5,687 bases of DNA, taken from Ilumatobacteraceae bacterium. Lineage in GTDB: Bacteria > Actinomycetota > Acidimicrobiia > Acidimicrobiales > Ilumatobacteraceae. Below the pieces are notes generated by a model. It was not told the origin of the DNA. It made no database searches and saw only the letters and a program-made list of their open reading frames with translations. Of this stretch, positions 5,551 through 5,687 are shown piece after piece; position 1 is the first letter of the stretch, and each line of letters starts with the position of its first letter. The stretch is taken from positions 1 through 5,687 of the forward strand of contig JALOLG010000122.1 in assembly GCA_025456105.1 (NCBI GenBank). The letters run 5' to 3'. The translations under genes were made by a program, and so were the position numbers.

Positions 5551-5687
5551 TCAGCGGCCGCCGACCGTCCGGTACCGGGCGAGGGCCTCGAGGCGCTCGG
5601 CCGCGTGGTCGACCATCGGTGCCGGGTACGCACCGCCGCCCACCTCGGGCACCCAGCGGGTCACGTAGGCGCCGTCCGGGTCGTAGC
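5551..5687 (-). CDS. Photolyase/cryptochrome family protein, C-terminal end (partial)
   Basis: The minus strand from the right window edge to a TGA at 5553-5551 encodes 45 residues that begin YDPDGAYVTRWVPE and continue with YPAPMVDHAAERLEALARY. The DPDGxYVxRWVPE block and the YPxPxVDH block are the last conserved elements of the FAD-binding domain of class I photolyases and cryptochromes, which repair UV-induced pyrimidine dimers with blue light or act as photoreceptors. The start and most of the gene are outside the window, so the subclass is undecided. Only a few residues separate the two blocks, where E. coli PhrB has about 20 more (the HEPW-containing segment). The stop is directly adjacent to the CIRCE, on the same strand as hrcA; read-through into hrcA is possible. 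Confidence 0.82.
   Translation of the reverse strand, partial: YDPDGAYVTRWVPEVGGGAYPAPMVDHAAERLEALARYRTVGGR

Overview
The window is very GC-rich, with coding third positions that are almost all G or C, and every protein gene has a recognisable bacterial family. A BldD-type regulator with an intact c-di-GMP motif and a CIRCE-controlled hrcA-dnaJ pair without grpE/dnaK point to Actinomycetota. The divergent sequences and mixed GTG/TTG/ATG starts would fit a lineage outside Streptomyces and Mycobacterium, perhaps Acidimicrobiia; that placement is inference.

Left end (1-149): a strong hairpin directly abuts the encoded CCA of a minus-strand tRNA-Val(GAC). A 26-bp gap follows, in which candidate -10 hexamers for the tRNA and for the divergent plus-strand gene overlap. 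The plus-strand gene (150-1205) encodes an isopenicillin-N-synthase-like Fe(II)/2-oxoglutarate oxygenase, probably translated from a leaderless mRNA. Its 3' end overlaps the convergent hemW by 53 bp.

Centre and right (1153-5523, minus strand): a tightly packed set reads leftwards as hrcA, dnaJ, rsmE, bldD-like, hemW. Gaps or overlaps are 2 nt, a 4-nt GTGA overlap, 16 nt and a 20-nt overlap, so this is very likely one operon. It joins a heat-shock repressor, an Hsp40 co-chaperone, an rRNA methyltransferase, a c-di-GMP-type regulator and a haem chaperone. The content resembles the classical lepA-hemW-hrcA-grpE-dnaK-dnaJ-prmA-rsmE cluster of Firmicutes, but dnaK/grpE are absent and hemW sits at the far end behind a bldD-like gene.

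Right edge (5524-5687): the gap between hrcA and the upstream gene is exactly 27 bp, and all of it is a CIRCE operator (9-bp arms, 9-bp spacer, one mismatch) touching the hrcA start codon on one side and a stop codon on the other. The upstream gene is the C-terminal end of a photolyase/cryptochrome family protein cut by the window edge.

I found no mobile element, CRISPR array or clearly novel system. The most interesting points are the CIRCE that fills a whole intergenic gap with a -10-like hexamer in its spacer, and the c-di-GMP-type regulator embedded in a chaperone operon.
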